The notes under the pieces: generated by a model
Database searches by the model: none
Seen by the model: only the letters and a program-made list of their open reading frames with translations
What the model was told of the DNA's origin: nothing
In this document: positions 51,339 to 58,932 of the stretch, piece by piece
Position numbering within the stretch: the stretch's first letter is position 1
Layout: the number at the start of each line of letters is the position of its first letter
From: an uncultured Pelosinus sp.
Lineage (GTDB): Bacteria > Bacillota > Negativicutes > Sporomusales > Acetonemataceae
Direction of reading: 5' to 3'
Assembly: GCA_900542835.1 (NCBI GenBank)
Contig: UQPB01000016.1
Location: forward strand, 1-64,000
DNA length: 64,000 nucleotides
Position numbers and translations under genes: made by a program

Positions 51339-51647
51339 CTACCACTTCAATCGGTTTAACTCACTGACGTTAACCGTGCGGCGCCGGCGGTAAACCACAA
51401 AGACCAGCGCCAGGCCGATCGCCACTTCAGCCGCGGCCACGGCGATCGTAAACAGGACAAAGATCTGACCGTCCGCTGCCGCTGCAGCCGTAAACCGTGA
51501 AAAGGCGATCAGATTCAAGTTAGCCGCGTTCAGCATCAGTTCGACCGACATGAGCAGTGCCACCGCATTGCGTTTAGTCAGCAAGCCGTACAAGCCTAAA
51601 GCGAACAGTGCCGCCGCGACGCCTAAATACGGTTCCAGTCCGATCAT
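51339..51647 (-). CDS. nuoK: Complex I membrane subunit K
   Basis: 102 residues, three membrane helices. NAVALLMSVELMLNAANLNLIAFSR carries the conserved Glu of helix 2; VAAAEVAIGLALVFVVYRRRRTVNVSELNRLKW is the usual C-terminus. The ATG overlaps the nuoJ stop (ATGA). Confidence 0.96.
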   Translation of the reverse strand: MIGLEPYLGVAAALFALGLYGLLTKRNAVALLMSVELMLNAANLNLIAFSRFTAAAAADGQIFVLFTIAVAAAEVAIGLALVFVVYRRRRTVNVSELNRLKW

Positions 51648-52153
51648 CCTTCTTCATCTCCCTTTGCCAGCATGACCGCGCCGACCAGCGCCGCCAGCAG
51701 CAGCGCGGCGGCGGCCTCCAGCGCGATAGCGTAATCGCGGAACAGCAGCCCGGCTAACGCCGGCACGGAAGCGTCCGGCGCAATGGCCGTCCGCCAGTCG
51801 GTCGCCAGCACAGCCCAGCCGCATACAGCCAGCAAAGCGCCGCTGACACAGGCCGCCGCCGCGCGCAGCCGCTTGGAAGAACTGCCGCTGCCGTCGTCCA
51901 CGCTCTCCCGCTGTGTCAGCATAACGCCGATTACGATAATGACAGCGACAGCACCGTTATAAATAAGCAATTGGACCGCGGCCAGATAGCCGGCCTGCAG
52001 CAGACCGTACAGGCCGGCGACGCCGCTGAAGCTGAGCGCCAGACACAATGCGCTGTGCACCAGATTCGTCTGAAACACGACACCGGCAGCCCCTGCCAGA
52101 CAAAGCAGTGCCAAAACGACAAATGCCAAATCGTGGATCCATTCAGCCGCCAT
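51644..52153 (-). CDS. nuoJ: Complex I membrane subunit J
   Basis: 169 residues, five helices, with the conserved ALCLALSFSGVAGLYGLLQAGYLAAVQLLIYNGAVAVIIVIGVML block (Tyr/Gly pi-bulge region). ATG at 52153 (MAAEWIHDLAF) has a GGGAGGG site and overlaps the nuoI end by 11 bp; the open frame further upstream is nuoI shadow. Confidence 0.94.
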   Translation of the reverse strand: MAAEWIHDLAFVVLALLCLAGAAGVVFQTNLVHSALCLALSFSGVAGLYGLLQAGYLAAVQLLIYNGAVAVIIVIGVMLTQRESVDDGSGSSSKRLRAAAACVSGALLAVCGWAVLATDWRTAIAPDASVPALAGLLFRDYAIALEAAAALLLAALVGAVMLAKGDEEG

Positions 52154-52583
52154 AAGCGTTCCCTCCCTCCTCAGGCTGTCGCGGCGGCGCCTCGCGGCCA
52201 GCCGCCCGCGCCAGACAGTCATAGTTGAGAAACTCCTTATGATAACTGGTAATTTCGTAATTCTGATCCCAGGCGATCGCCTTTACCGGACAAGCCTCCA
52301 CACAAAGATTGCAAAACAGGCAATAGCCGGACAAATAGCGGTAGGCTGCCAGCCGCTTCTTATTATCGGCGCACTTTTCTGTTGTCACCAGGATCGCCGC
52401 ATTGGGACAGGCCAGCGCGCATAAACCGCAGGCAATGCATTTGCCGCTGTCCAGAGCGAGCACACCGCCGCGATACCGCTCCGTCATTGCTATTTTTTCC
52501 TCCGGGTACTGCAGTGTGTCTTTGCGGCGGAAGAACGCCCGCAGCGTAAACCGCAGCCCGGTCAACAACCCTTTTCCAACCAT
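52143..52583 (-). CDS. nuoI: Complex I iron-sulfur subunit I
   Basis: 146 residues. Two [4Fe-4S] ferredoxin motifs: CIACGLCALACP and CLFCNLCVEACP (clusters N6a/N6b), linking the electron entry site to NuoB. In 11-subunit complexes without NuoEFG, NuoI is the expected entry point for electrons from a donor such as ferredoxin. Separated from nuoH by a 168-bp gap filled by a repeat, although all other nuo genes overlap or nearly touch. Confidence 0.95.
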   Translation of the reverse strand: MVGKGLLTGLRFTLRAFFRRKDTLQYPEEKIAMTERYRGGVLALDSGKCIACGLCALACPNAAILVTTEKCADNKKRLAAYRYLSGYCLFCNLCVEACPVKAIAWDQNYEITSYHKEFLNYDCLARAAGREAPPRQPEEGGNAYGG

Positions 52584-52602
52584 ATTTGCACCCCCTTGCC
52601 CA

Positions 52603-52752
52603 GATAACCACTGGTTAATTCACACAGCGTATCTGACGGATCTGCTTCCACCCGGCAGCGTCAGCGAAACAGCGTTGCTATTCCTGCGTTTTTGCTGCCT
52701 TGCCAGATGAAAAATCTTTCGTCAACCTGACTGGCTCATGGCAGTGGTTATC
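52603..52752. repeat. Inverted-repeat-ended element, copy B (inside nuo operon)
   Basis: 150-bp element with perfect 11-bp terminal inverted repeats GATAACCACTG (52603-52613) and CAGTGGTTATC (52742-52752). It shares its first ~25 bp and several inner blocks with copy A at 29554-29707. Non-coding. It lies between nuoH and nuoI, so it is transcribed within the operon. Confidence 0.75.
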
Positions 52753-53786
52753 TAGCTCATCATGCCGGCCAGACTAATGCCCAGGCCGGTCGCCAGCATA
52801 TTGACCAGCGCCGCCGGCAGCAGCACCTTCCAGCCCAGTTGCATGAGCTGATCCGGCCGCAGGCGTGGAAAGGTCCAGCGAAACCACATAAACAGATACA
52901 CCATCGCCAGCGTCTTCAGTCCAAACCAGAGCCAGCCGGGCAGCCAGGGTCCCTGCCAGCCGCCCAGGAACAAACCGGCGGCAATTGCCGAAACGGCCAG
53001 CAGATTGGCGTATTCCGCCATAAAGAACAGCGACCAGCGCATGCCGCTGTATTCGGTAAACGGGCCGGCGACAAGCTCGGACTCCGCCTCAGCCAGATCA
53101 AACGGCGCCCGGTTGGTTTCAGCCGCGGCCGCGATAATATAAATCACAAAGGCCAGCGGCTGCAGGACAATATACCAGACATCGCTTTGCGCGGCGACAA
53201 TCTCACTCAGCCGCAGCGAGCCGGCCAGCATGATGACGCCTGTCAGTGAAAACACCAGCGGAATTTCATAACTGACCATCTGCGCGACCGTGCGCATGCC
53301 CCCCAGCAGCGAATATTTATTATTCGAGGCCCAGCCGGCCATTAAGAACGGCAGCGTCGCCTGCGAACTGACCGCGATAAAGTACAGGACACCGACAGAC
53401 AGATCGGCGTAAATGACGCCGTTGTCAAACGGAATCACCGCATAAGCGGCCAAGGCCGGAACAAACAGCAGTACCGGCGCCAGCGCCCAGACCTTGCGGT
53501 CAACCGCCGCCGGCCGGATATCCTCTTTGCCCAGCAGCTTAATGCTGTCGGCGACCGATTGCAGCAATCCCAGCGGCCCGACCCGGTTGGGACCGCTGCG
53601 GAGCTGCATAAACGCGGCGACACGCCGTTCCATCCAGACGAAAACAACCGCTGCCGTGCTGATCAAGCCCAGCAGGGCGTTAATTCTGACAAACACCATG
53701 ACCGTATCCGTCCAAAAGGGATCCAGGAATTGCCCCAGCAGCCGGCGCAGCCAATCCGCCAGCCAGACAAACAGACTTGCTTCCAT
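52752..53786 (-). CDS. nuoH: Complex I membrane subunit H
   Basis: 344 residues, eight helices, forms the quinone chamber with NuoB and NuoD. WMERRVAAFMQLRSGPNRVGPLGLLQSVADSIKLLGKED and AETNRAPFDLAEAESELVAGPFTEYSGMRW are diagnostic. ATG with GGGGGAG site, 25 bp after nuoD. Confidence 0.96.
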   Translation of the reverse strand: MEASLFVWLADWLRRLLGQFLDPFWTDTVMVFVRINALLGLISTAAVVFVWMERRVAAFMQLRSGPNRVGPLGLLQSVADSIKLLGKEDIRPAAVDRKVWALAPVLLFVPALAAYAVIPFDNGVIYADLSVGVLYFIAVSSQATLPFLMAGWASNNKYSLLGGMRTVAQMVSYEIPLVFSLTGVIMLAGSLRLSEIVAAQSDVWYIVLQPLAFVIYIIAAAAETNRAPFDLAEAESELVAGPFTEYSGMRWSLFFMAEYANLLAVSAIAAGLFLGGWQGPWLPGWLWFGLKTLAMVYLFMWFRWTFPRLRPDQLMQLGWKVLLPAALVNMLATGLGISLAGMMS

Positions 53787-53811
53787 GCGTTCTCCCCCTT
53801 TCGCAGCCGCT

Positions 53812-54909
53812 TCAGCAGTCGACCTCGCCCAGAATCGGGTCCAGCGTCGCCAGCACGGCCACTACATCCGAAACCTTATTGCCGCGGCACATATCCTCAA
53901 GCGCCGCCAAATTTATAAACGAGGGGCGCCGTATATGCAGCCGGTAAGGCTTCGGGCTGCCGTCGCTGACCAGATAGAAGCCCAGTTCGCCGCGCGGACT
54001 CTCGATCCGGTGATAAACATCCCCCGGCGGCGGCTTGATCTGCCGCGGCAGCTTCGCCATCACCGGCCCGTCCGGCAGGCCGGCAAAGGCCTGTTTAATA
54101 ATTTCGATGCTCTGGCGCATTTCCTCCATGCGGATGATATAGCGATCCCAGTTATCGCCATTGCGGCCACAGGGAACGGCAAAGCGAAACCGGTCATAAA
54201 CGCTGTAGGGCTCGTCGCGCCGCAGGTCGGCATCCGGGCCCGAGGCTCTGAGAACCGGACCTGTGACCCCCAGCGCCAAAGCCCGTTCCGCCCGGAGACA
54301 GCCGGTATGGTAAAGCCGGTGGTAAAAAATCTCGTTGCCGGTCATCAGTCGGTCATAATCACCGATTAATCCCGGAAAATCGGCGATAAACGCTTCCAGC
54401 GCCGTTAAAAACGCCGGCGTGGTGTCAGCCATGACCCCGCCGATACGAATGTAATTGAACGTCATCCGCGAACCGCAGATCAGATCGAACAGATCAAGCA
54501 CCCGCTCCCGGCCGCGGAAGGCAAAGATCATGCCGGTGACCGCGCCGAGATCGATTGCCAGTGAACCGATGCAGATAAAGTGGCTGGCAATGCGGTTAAG
54601 CTCGGCCATAATTACCCGCAGATACTCCGCCCGTGCAGGGATTTCAGCCTGCAGCAGCTTTTCCACCGTCTGACAATAGGCCAAATTATTGCTCATGCCG
54701 CTGATATAGTCAAGCCGGTCTGTATACGGGATTATCTGCTGATAGCTGCGGCCTTCCGCCAGCTTTTCAATACCGCGGTGCAAATAACCGATCTCCGGCC
54801 TTGCTCCCACCACCGTCTCGCCATCCAGTTCGAGCACGACCTGCAAAACGCCGTGGGTACTGGGATGCTGCGGCCCCATGTTCAGCGTCATCGTCTCTGT
54901 TCTCAACAC
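53812..54909 (-). CDS. nuoD: Complex I 49-kDa subunit D
   Basis: 365 residues, hydrogenase-large-subunit-like quinone-site protein. N-terminal LNMGPQHPSTHGVLQVVLELDGETVVGARPEIGYLHRGIEKLAE, then TDRLDYISGMSNNLAY. Where the family nearly always ends in EVDR, this protein ends EVDC, a one-base change (TGC for CGC). It overlaps nuoC by 7 bp. Confidence 0.95.
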   Translation of the reverse strand: MLRTETMTLNMGPQHPSTHGVLQVVLELDGETVVGARPEIGYLHRGIEKLAEGRSYQQIIPYTDRLDYISGMSNNLAYCQTVEKLLQAEIPARAEYLRVIMAELNRIASHFICIGSLAIDLGAVTGMIFAFRGRERVLDLFDLICGSRMTFNYIRIGGVMADTTPAFLTALEAFIADFPGLIGDYDRLMTGNEIFYHRLYHTGCLRAERALALGVTGPVLRASGPDADLRRDEPYSVYDRFRFAVPCGRNGDNWDRYIIRMEEMRQSIEIIKQAFAGLPDGPVMAKLPRQIKPPPGDVYHRIESPRGELGFYLVSDGSPKPYRLHIRRPSFINLAALEDMCRGNKVSDVVAVLATLDPILGEVDC

Positions 54910-55385
54910 CTGACCGCCTCCTGTTCCCGCTGCGCCGGCAGTTGAAAATCCTTGCGCAGCGGATAGCCGCTAAAATCCGCCGGCAGCAGAATTCGCCGCA
55001 AGTCGGGATGACCGCTGAAGCACACGCCCAGCAAATCATAAATTTCCCGCTCCTGTACATTCGCAGTAGGCCAAAGCAAAGCCAGCGAAGCCACTTCCGC
55101 CATCGCGGCGGCCGGCTTGGCAGTGCGGACTTTCATTACCAGTTCATGTTTCAAAGAACGCGAATAAAAATGATAGACCAGTTCCAGGTAATCAGCGTAA
55201 TCCACACCTGTCACACTGCGTAAAAAATCAAATTGCAGCAGCGGCCCCGTCTGCAGCCGTTTTGCCGCCGCCATCAGCGCCGCGGGCGCAACCAGCAGCT
55301 CCGGCCGCGCTCCCGCCAATTCGAGGCCGCTGACTTCGGCAGCTAACGCCTCCAGCGCGGCCAGCGACACATAGTTACCAGCCAT
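54903..55385 (-). CDS. nuoC: Complex I 30-kDa subunit C
   Basis: 160 residues. LQFDFLRSVTGVDYADYLELVYHFYS and the signature PTANVQEREIYDLLGVCFSGHPDLRRILLPADFSGYPLRKDF are present. It is a separate gene rather than a nuoCD fusion. Overlaps nuoB by 11 bp. Confidence 0.95.
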   Translation of the reverse strand: MAGNYVSLAALEALAAEVSGLELAGARPELLVAPAALMAAAKRLQTGPLLQFDFLRSVTGVDYADYLELVYHFYSRSLKHELVMKVRTAKPAAAMAEVASLALLWPTANVQEREIYDLLGVCFSGHPDLRRILLPADFSGYPLRKDFQLPAQREQEAVRC

Positions 55386-55893
55386 GGCCGTTCAACCTTT
55401 CTATTTTTTGTTCTTCAACAATCGCTGGACGGTTAATCTTGCGTTTCAGGGCCAGCATCGCCTGAATTAACGCTTCCGGCCGCGGCGGACAGCCGGGAAT
55501 ATACACATCCACAGGAACCACCTTGTCAATTCCCGGCACCACCGAATAGGAATCAACAAACGGACCGCCGGAAATCGCACAGCTCCCCATTGCCACCACA
55601 TACTTCGGTTCCGCCATCTGCTCATACAGCCGCACAAATACCGGCGCCATCTTCCAGGTCAGCGTACCGGTAGTCAGCATCACGTCCGCCTGCCGCGGTG
55701 AGGGCCGGAACACTTCATAGCCGAAGCGGGCCAGATCAAAGCGGCTGGCGGAGGCATGCATCATCTCAATCGAACAGCATGCCAGTCCTGACGTCAACGG
55801 CCAGAGCGAGTTGCCTCTCGCCCAGTTGAGCACGGTATCGACGGTTGTCACAATCACATTCTGTTTCAACCATTCCTGCGCAGTCACTTCCAC
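55375..55893 (-). CDS. nuoB: Complex I iron-sulfur subunit B (N2 cluster)
   Basis: 172 residues. The four ligands of terminal cluster N2 are visible: the tandem Cys in TSGLACCSIEMM, Cys in VAMGSCAISGGPF and Cys in YIPGCPPRPEALIQ. Hands electrons to quinone. Overlaps nuoA by 10 bp. Confidence 0.96.
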   Translation of the reverse strand: MEVTAQEWLKQNVIVTTVDTVLNWARGNSLWPLTSGLACCSIEMMHASASRFDLARFGYEVFRPSPRQADVMLTTGTLTWKMAPVFVRLYEQMAEPKYVVAMGSCAISGGPFVDSYSVVPGIDKVVPVDVYIPGCPPRPEALIQAMLALKRKINRPAIVEEQKIERLNGHGW

Positions 55894-56237
55894 TCCAACG
55901 CCCCTTTCTTCCAGGCATAGGCCAATCCCAGCAGCAGCACGCCGATAAACACCAGCATCTCAACAACAGCCAACAAGCCCAGCGACCGGAAGGCCACCGC
56001 CCAGGGATAAAGGAAAATGGTCTCCACATCGAAAACGACAAATACCAGCGCGTAGAGAAAATAGCCCGCTTTGAACTGAATCCAGGCCGGTCCGGCCGGT
56101 TTAATGCCGCATTCATAAGTGGATAATTTTTGCGGTGTCGGACGGCGTGTCTGCAAAAGCCGCGAAAGAATAAGCGGGACTATCGGAAAAACAAACGCGA
56201 TGCCCAGCAGTAAGCCGATAGCGCCAATTTCCTGCAT
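55884..56237 (-). CDS. nuoA: Complex I membrane subunit A
   Basis: 117 residues, three helices, with KLSTYECGIKPAGPAWIQFKAGYFLYALVFVVFDVETIFLYPWAV (Cys-containing loop and Asp/Glu of helix 2). First gene of nuoABCDHIJKLMN. GGGGGAGG site before the ATG. Preceded by a structured leader with a terminator-like hairpin. Confidence 0.95.
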   Translation of the reverse strand: MQEIGAIGLLLGIAFVFPIVPLILSRLLQTRRPTPQKLSTYECGIKPAGPAWIQFKAGYFLYALVFVVFDVETIFLYPWAVAFRSLGLLAVVEMLVFIGVLLLGLAYAWKKGALEWK

Positions 56238-56289
56238 AATCCTCCCCCTCTTTTTTAAATTAAAAAACAGTTTAAAAAATTCAGAATAC

Positions 56290-56435
56290 TGTTAAGTGGA
56301 AAAAAGCCTCTGCCGCCGCACCGCAGCGTCAAGAGACTTGGTCCCGGCATCACCTGGTTAGTTCTGCCAACTACTAAGGGAGTTCGTTTCCGCCTTCGCC
56401 AGTTCCTGCCTTGTCAACTGTTTTTTGCACACTTT
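56290..56435 (-). promoter_or_regulatory. Structured leader upstream of nuoA (possible attenuator or riboswitch)
   Basis: On the minus strand this 145-base stretch is GC-rich and hairpin-prone within an AT-rich context. It runs through GGCAGGAACTGGCGAAGGCG, a TTAGT...ACTAA stem, GGTGATGCCGGGACC, then a hairpin AAGTCTCT...AGAGGCTT with TTTTTTCC (terminator-like, near 56305-56345), about 65 bp before nuoA. The layout (compact aptamer-like part, then terminator) suggests conditional termination. I cannot match it to a known riboswitch class. Confidence 0.5.
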
Positions 56436-56471
56436 TCTTTAAGCCCGCCGGCACCGCTGCATTTTACAGGC

Positions 56472-56499
56472 TGTACACCGGGCCTGTTTGCAGTATAAT
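56472..56499 (+). promoter_or_regulatory. Probable mscL promoter
   Basis: TGTACA (56472-56477), 16 bp, consensus TATAAT (56494-56499), about 97 bp before mscL. Confidence 0.55.
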
Positions 56500-56512
56500 A
56501 CAGAGTAGAGCC

Positions 56513-56561
56513 TTAGTAAGCACTGGTTAGCGACTGGTTCATTTAAGCAGCGCTTACTTAA
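56513..56561. repeat. Inverted-repeat-ended element family, short copy D
   Basis: 49 bp. TTAGTAAGCACTG (56513-56525) is nearly complementary to CAGCGCTTACTTAA (56548-56561), with an inner CACTGGTTA as in copies A and B. It shares a 19-mer with copy C on the other side of the nuo operon. Confidence 0.65.
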
Positions 56562-56595
56562 TTAACAAGGCGACAGAAGGGAGCGCAGTTATGCC

Positions 56596-57033
56596 ATGTT
56601 GAAACAATTTAAAGAATTTGCCTTGAAAGGCAATGTTGCCGATCTGGCAATCGGGGTAATTATCGGAGCCGCCTTCGGCAAAATTGTCACTTCTTTTGTT
56701 AACGACATCTTAATGCCGCCAATCGGCTTGCTGCTGGGCAGAGTGAATTTCAGCGATTTGTTTATCAATCTTTCGGACACGCCGTACGCCACGCTGGCGC
56801 AGGCCAAAGCGGCGGGAGCGCCGACAATTAACTACGGACTGTTTATTAATAATGTCATCGACTTTTTAATTGTCGCCGCCGTCATCTTTATTTTCATTCA
56901 GCAGCTCTTGCTGCGGTTTCAAACCAAACCGGCAGCGCCTGCGGTCAAGGAATGCCGCTACTGCTGCTCGCAAATCCCGCCGGCCGCGACCCGCTGCCCC
57001 CATTGCACCTCGGTGCTGGAAGCCTCGGCGTAA
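56596..57033 (+). CDS. mscL: Large-conductance mechanosensitive channel with C-terminal zinc ribbon
   Basis: 145 residues. LKQFKEFALKGNVADLAIGVIIGAAFGKIVTSFVNDILMPPIG is the pore helix and gate of MscL. The second membrane helix (NVIDFLIVAAVIFIFIQQLL) follows a periplasmic loop. Instead of the usual short basic/acidic helical bundle, the tail ends in CRYCCSQIPPAATRCPHC, a four-Cys zinc ribbon. The channel releases solutes on osmotic downshock; the ribbon should sit in the cytoplasm. Start is the ATG at 56596, since the ATG 5 bp earlier meets a stop after three codons. Confidence 0.94.
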   Translation: MLKQFKEFALKGNVADLAIGVIIGAAFGKIVTSFVNDILMPPIGLLLGRVNFSDLFINLSDTPYATLAQAKAAGAPTINYGLFINNVIDFLIVAAVIFIFIQQLLLRFQTKPAAPAVKECRYCCSQIPPAATRCPHCTSVLEASA

Positions 57034-57139
57034 GAAGCCCTGTAACCAAAGGGGCTTGTTGCCCCAAAAGCCCCGCTTTCACGGAAGGGTATTTTCCGGT
57101 TGCGCCGACAATTTGTTAACAGCACGCTGGTTTCATAAC

Positions 57140-57204
57140 CCCCGTGTGTACTTCGTGCACTCCGTGGCCTATATTCTCCCGCATTCCGGACTCTTGCTCC
57201 CCCG
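57140..57204 (+). repeat. TCCGTG-rich dispersed repeat, copy 3
   Basis: CCGTGTGTACTTCGTGC...CTCCGTGGCC...CTCCCGCATTCCGGACTCTTGC aligns with 12505-12560 and the reverse of 36241-36300. It ends exactly where homology to an IS3-type transposase begins. Confidence 0.65.
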
Positions 57205-57321
57205 TTTTCATTCGAGGATCTTAACAACGCCATTGAGCAATATATCTACTTTCATAACTACGAACGTCTACAAAAGACAAGCAGTCTTAGTCCGATGAAG
57301 TTTCGAACCAAGACTGCTTAA
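57205..57321 (+). pseudogene. IS3-family transposase, 3' remnant
   Basis: In frame from 57205 the plus strand encodes FSFEDLNNAIEQYIYFHN, then YERLQKTSSLSPMKFRT and KTA before TAA. This is the typical last 38 residues of an IS3/IS150-type OrfB integrase (final helix with YxNYER and SPMxFR). Everything upstream is gone. A possible element end (TCTACCCGACAGGGGCAC, 57340-57357) follows. Confidence 0.75.
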
Positions 57322-57334
57322 ACTTTTCTTTTTT

Positions 57335-57380
57335 ACTCTGTCTACCCGACAGGGGCACTATATTGAGGGGTTGACCCGAA
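57335..57380 (+). mobile_element. Probable right end of the IS3-family remnant
   Basis: CTGTCTACCCGACAGGGGCACTA resembles the TGTCTACTTGACAGGG-type terminal sequence seen after IS150-group transposases. No matching left end is present. Confidence 0.4.
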
Positions 57381-57425
57381 ATCTTGAGCTGAAGCAGATC
57401 AGGGTTTTCAGGTATAACTTTAATC

Positions 57426-58829
57426 TCATGATTGCCCATCCGGAACTTCGGTTGCAGCCTCCTGAGGCCCATGATATTCCATCTCATTTTCAGGAAATTG
57501 GGGTGCGGCAGAGGTTGTTTTTCTGTGTTTCCATACAAATCGAATAAGGCACATCAGGAGCAAAGCTGCCCATGACAAGCCTTCCGCAAGAGCAATAATG
57601 CTATTTCCGTATTGTGCGGACAGAGTATAAGTCAATAGGACTCGTACTCCCAATGCTGCAATACTTACGATACCGGTAAACACTACGTCCCCAACACCTT
57701 CGAGAAAACTTCTTACCGCGGTGGCGATACCAAACAGCAAATAGAACGGGGCAATGATACTAAAAAAGGTTTTACCGATAGCTGCTGATTCCTCTGTTAC
57801 ACCAAACATGGAAACCAAATTACCACCACTTGGTGCTACTGCTACCGTAAGTATAGTCGCAACAACTACCATGACGCCCATGCCAACAAAGGCCCCTCTT
57901 TTTGCCCGCTGATGGTTTTTTGCACCTGTATTTTGGGCTACTACTGTGGAAATACCGTAACCGAGATTAATAATCGGCAGCATAATTACTCCATCTACTC
58001 TGTAGGCGGCTGTAATAGCGGCCACGGTTTGCGCACCAAACCCATTCATGAAGTTTTGCAGCGTGAGATTTCCCACTGAATGGACGCTGGATTGGATCGC
58101 GGTCGGTAAGCTTAATGAAAGTCCCCGTCGCAGTATCTTCCCATCTATGCAATGCTTCCCAATACGGAATCTCATGAGGGTGTATTTTTTTGTAGAGTAG
58201 CAAACTATAAATACAGCCATTAATACCTGTGCGATCACAGTCGAAACTGCCGCCCCAATCACGCCATACCGTAATACAACAACAAATAAAATATCAGTTA
58301 GGATATTTATCAAAGAAGAGATCACGATAGCCCAAAATGACGTTTTGCTGTCTCCCATACCACGCAGTACGGCAGAATACACATTGTAGACTACAAGAAA
58401 GGGAATCCCCAGCAATATAATAAGCAAGTAGCTGCTTGCGTTCGCAAAAATAGCGTCAGGCGTTTGCAGGAGATGGAGAAGTGGTTTCATAAATATAATG
58501 CCCGCAATCACCGCAAGTAAAAACACTCCGCTCAGAACGACTGAAAAAGAGGACAGGACCTTTTTTAGTTCTGAATGCTCTCCGCTTCCGTATAACTGGC
58601 CGGACAATACACAGATGCCCAATGAAAAGCCCGTAATCATCATAATGATGAGATTAGATATAGGAGTAGTTGATCCGATGGCAGCAAGCGAGAGCTCGCC
58701 CTCAACATTACCGACCATAAATGCATCCGACCAACTATACAGTTCCTGCAGCAATCCGCTAAGAAACAGAGGAAGGCTGAACTGAACCAGCACTTTTAAA
58801 AGACTGCCCTGTGTCATATCCTTTGCCAT
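57426..58829 (-). CDS. MATE-family efflux transporter
   Basis: 467 residues with about 12 membrane segments in two halves. The N-terminal GSLLKVLVQFSLPLFLSGLLQELYSWSDAFMVG and SLAAIGSTTPISNLIIMMITGFSLG are typical of NorM/DinF-type Na+- or H+-coupled drug exporters. ATG 58829 has a GGAGATAA site; the frame extends upstream without one. The gene is clearly AT-richer than the surrounding chromosome and lies between an IS3 remnant and an ABC fragment, which suggests horizontal acquisition. Confidence 0.9.
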   Translation of the reverse strand: MAKDMTQGSLLKVLVQFSLPLFLSGLLQELYSWSDAFMVGNVEGELSLAAIGSTTPISNLIIMMITGFSLGICVLSGQLYGSGEHSELKKVLSSFSVVLSGVFLLAVIAGIIFMKPLLHLLQTPDAIFANASSYLLIILLGIPFLVVYNVYSAVLRGMGDSKTSFWAIVISSLINILTDILFVVVLRYGVIGAAVSTVIAQVLMAVFIVCYSTKKYTLMRFRIGKHCIDGKILRRGLSLSLPTAIQSSVHSVGNLTLQNFMNGFGAQTVAAITAAYRVDGVIMLPIINLGYGISTVVAQNTGAKNHQRAKRGAFVGMGVMVVVATILTVAVAPSGGNLVSMFGVTEESAAIGKTFFSIIAPFYLLFGIATAVRSFLEGVGDVVFTGIVSIAALGVRVLLTYTLSAQYGNSIIALAEGLSWAALLLMCLIRFVWKHRKTTSAAPQFPENEMEYHGPQEAATEVPDGQS

Positions 58830-58932
58830 ACAAATTATCTCCATTGAAAAATACTTTAACATTGAAAAAGCATAAACCTGAACAGCATTTCTCATTTCCT
58901 GGTGGAATGCCTCAATATTAGATACAGAGGCC

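Noticed and set aside
56290..56435. Naming the nuoA leader a NiCo, ZTP or fluoride riboswitch
   Set aside because: Single short motifs looked similar, but no complete consensus could be matched by eye, so no class is given.
57287..57538. Minus-strand open frame of 83 codons
   Set aside because: Overlaps the MATE gene end and the IS3 remnant on the opposite strand; no start signal.
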